Positions 45,580 through 45,842 of a stretch of 45,842 bases of DNA are shown in pieces. A model generated the notes under the pieces. It worked only from the letters and a program-made list of their open reading frames with translations, was not told the origin of the DNA and did no database searches. How positions within the stretch are numbered: position 1 is the first letter of the stretch; every line of letters begins with the position of its first letter. The position numbers and the translations under genes were made by a program. Origin of the DNA: Comamonadaceae bacterium (GTDB taxonomy: Bacteria > Pseudomonadota > Gammaproteobacteria > Burkholderiales > Burkholderiaceae_C); the NCBI GenBank assembly GCA_947447975.1, contig CANFLU010000023.1, forward strand, positions 1-45,842, in the 5' to 3' direction.

Positions 45580-45842
45580 TCAACTTTGATCCCAAGCCTC
45601 GAAAACGAGTACATCTTCTTCGTCACAAGTAGCTATTTCAACATTGTTGAAATTTGCTCCATTAACTTGGAGGTCACTCAGATCAGCTGAACTTGGTCGT
45701 TGTCCTAATCGAAGAAAGGGCAACACATGTTTAGCTTTCAGCTTGTAACTTGTTGGATAGCCGCCTTCTGAAATCATTTCAGCGTAACCTCTATCAACCA
45801 TACTTTCGACCCACTCCAAGCCTCCAAGACTAGCAGTCCAAC
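45580..45842 (-). CDS. Unknown protein, C-terminal part (cut by window edge)
   Basis: An open frame of 86 codons that enters from beyond base 45842 and stops at 45580. It includes WVESMVDRGYAEMISEGGYP followed by a lysine-rich segment and an acidic end (TCDEEDVLVFEAWDQS). The first part resembles a helix-turn with a possible winged-helix wing (GGYPTSYKL), but this is weak. Its AT-rich codons match the neighbouring hydrolase. I do not recognise a family. Confidence 0.45.
   Translation of the reverse strand, partial: WTASLGGLEWVESMVDRGYAEMISEGGYPTSYKLKAKHVLPFLRLGQRPSSADLSDLQVNGANFNNVEIATCDEEDVLVFEAWDQS

Overview
The window reads as chromosomal DNA of a Burkholderiales betaproteobacterium, most likely Comamonadaceae. 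The evidence is the overall gene repertoire, high-GC coding sequence, the mltG-tmk-holB-pilZ-tatD run and the aromatic acyl-CoA catabolism genes. This placement is inference from gene content; no search was run. Most of the window is tightly packed housekeeping DNA on both strands. The accessory parts are the insert at tRNA-Val, the AT-rich right edge and probably the catabolic cluster.

Layout. 1-1394 (minus): zwf (3' part outside the window) and gnd, pentose phosphate enzymes. 1660-2496: an orphan FleN/MinD-like protein with altered ATPase motifs. 2683-10922: kup, an alpha/beta hydrolase, an L2HGDH-type oxidoreductase, metY, a CBS-domain protein, aroC, aroQ and a FrnE-type DsbA protein. 10952-15648 (minus): a large radical SAM protein, ETF-ubiquinone oxidoreductase and an SDR of the 3-hydroxyacyl-CoA dehydrogenase type. 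15871-17289: tRNA-Val(GAC), whose 24-base 3' end is repeated at 17217-17240. The 1.3 kb between holds a Phd/PIN toxin-antitoxin pair and a 68-codon tyrosine-recombinase C-terminal remnant, so it looks like a decayed integrated element. 17413-20704 (minus): the secreted DUF1501/DUF1800 pair.

20797-22519 (minus): an EamA permease and a HpcH/HpaI aldolase. Divergent from them, 22687-29649 is an overlapping operon: a monooxygenase/old-yellow-enzyme fusion, MarR regulator, enoyl-CoA hydratase, acyl-CoA dehydrogenase, aryl-CoA ligase and RidA. It matches the aerobic CoA-dependent 2-aminobenzoate (anthranilate) pathway known from Azoarcus. The RidA gene fits an amino-bearing ring substrate. ETF-QO and the SDR elsewhere in the window could support its oxidation steps. 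A thioesterase with a cut-off GNAT tail follows.

30503-36310 (minus): ygfZ, a small exported cysteine-containing protein, a hemerythrin protein, B12-dependent ribonucleotide reductase nrdJ and a nitronate monooxygenase. Two FNR/Anr-type boxes lie in this module, one before the hemerythrin gene and one before the monooxygenase-nrdJ pair. This suggests an oxygen-responsive unit. 36469-41120 (plus): mltG, tmk, holB, pilZ, tatD and an exported ankyrin protein. 41230-44276 (minus): ldcA, a single ORF joining TadA to a DhlA-like haloalkane dehalogenase, and a PaiB-type FMN protein. 44325-45842 is AT-rich, with a secreted hydrolase, a non-coding stretch with repeats and a guaA-3'-end-like sequence, and a truncated unknown ORF; it may be the edge of a second integrated element.
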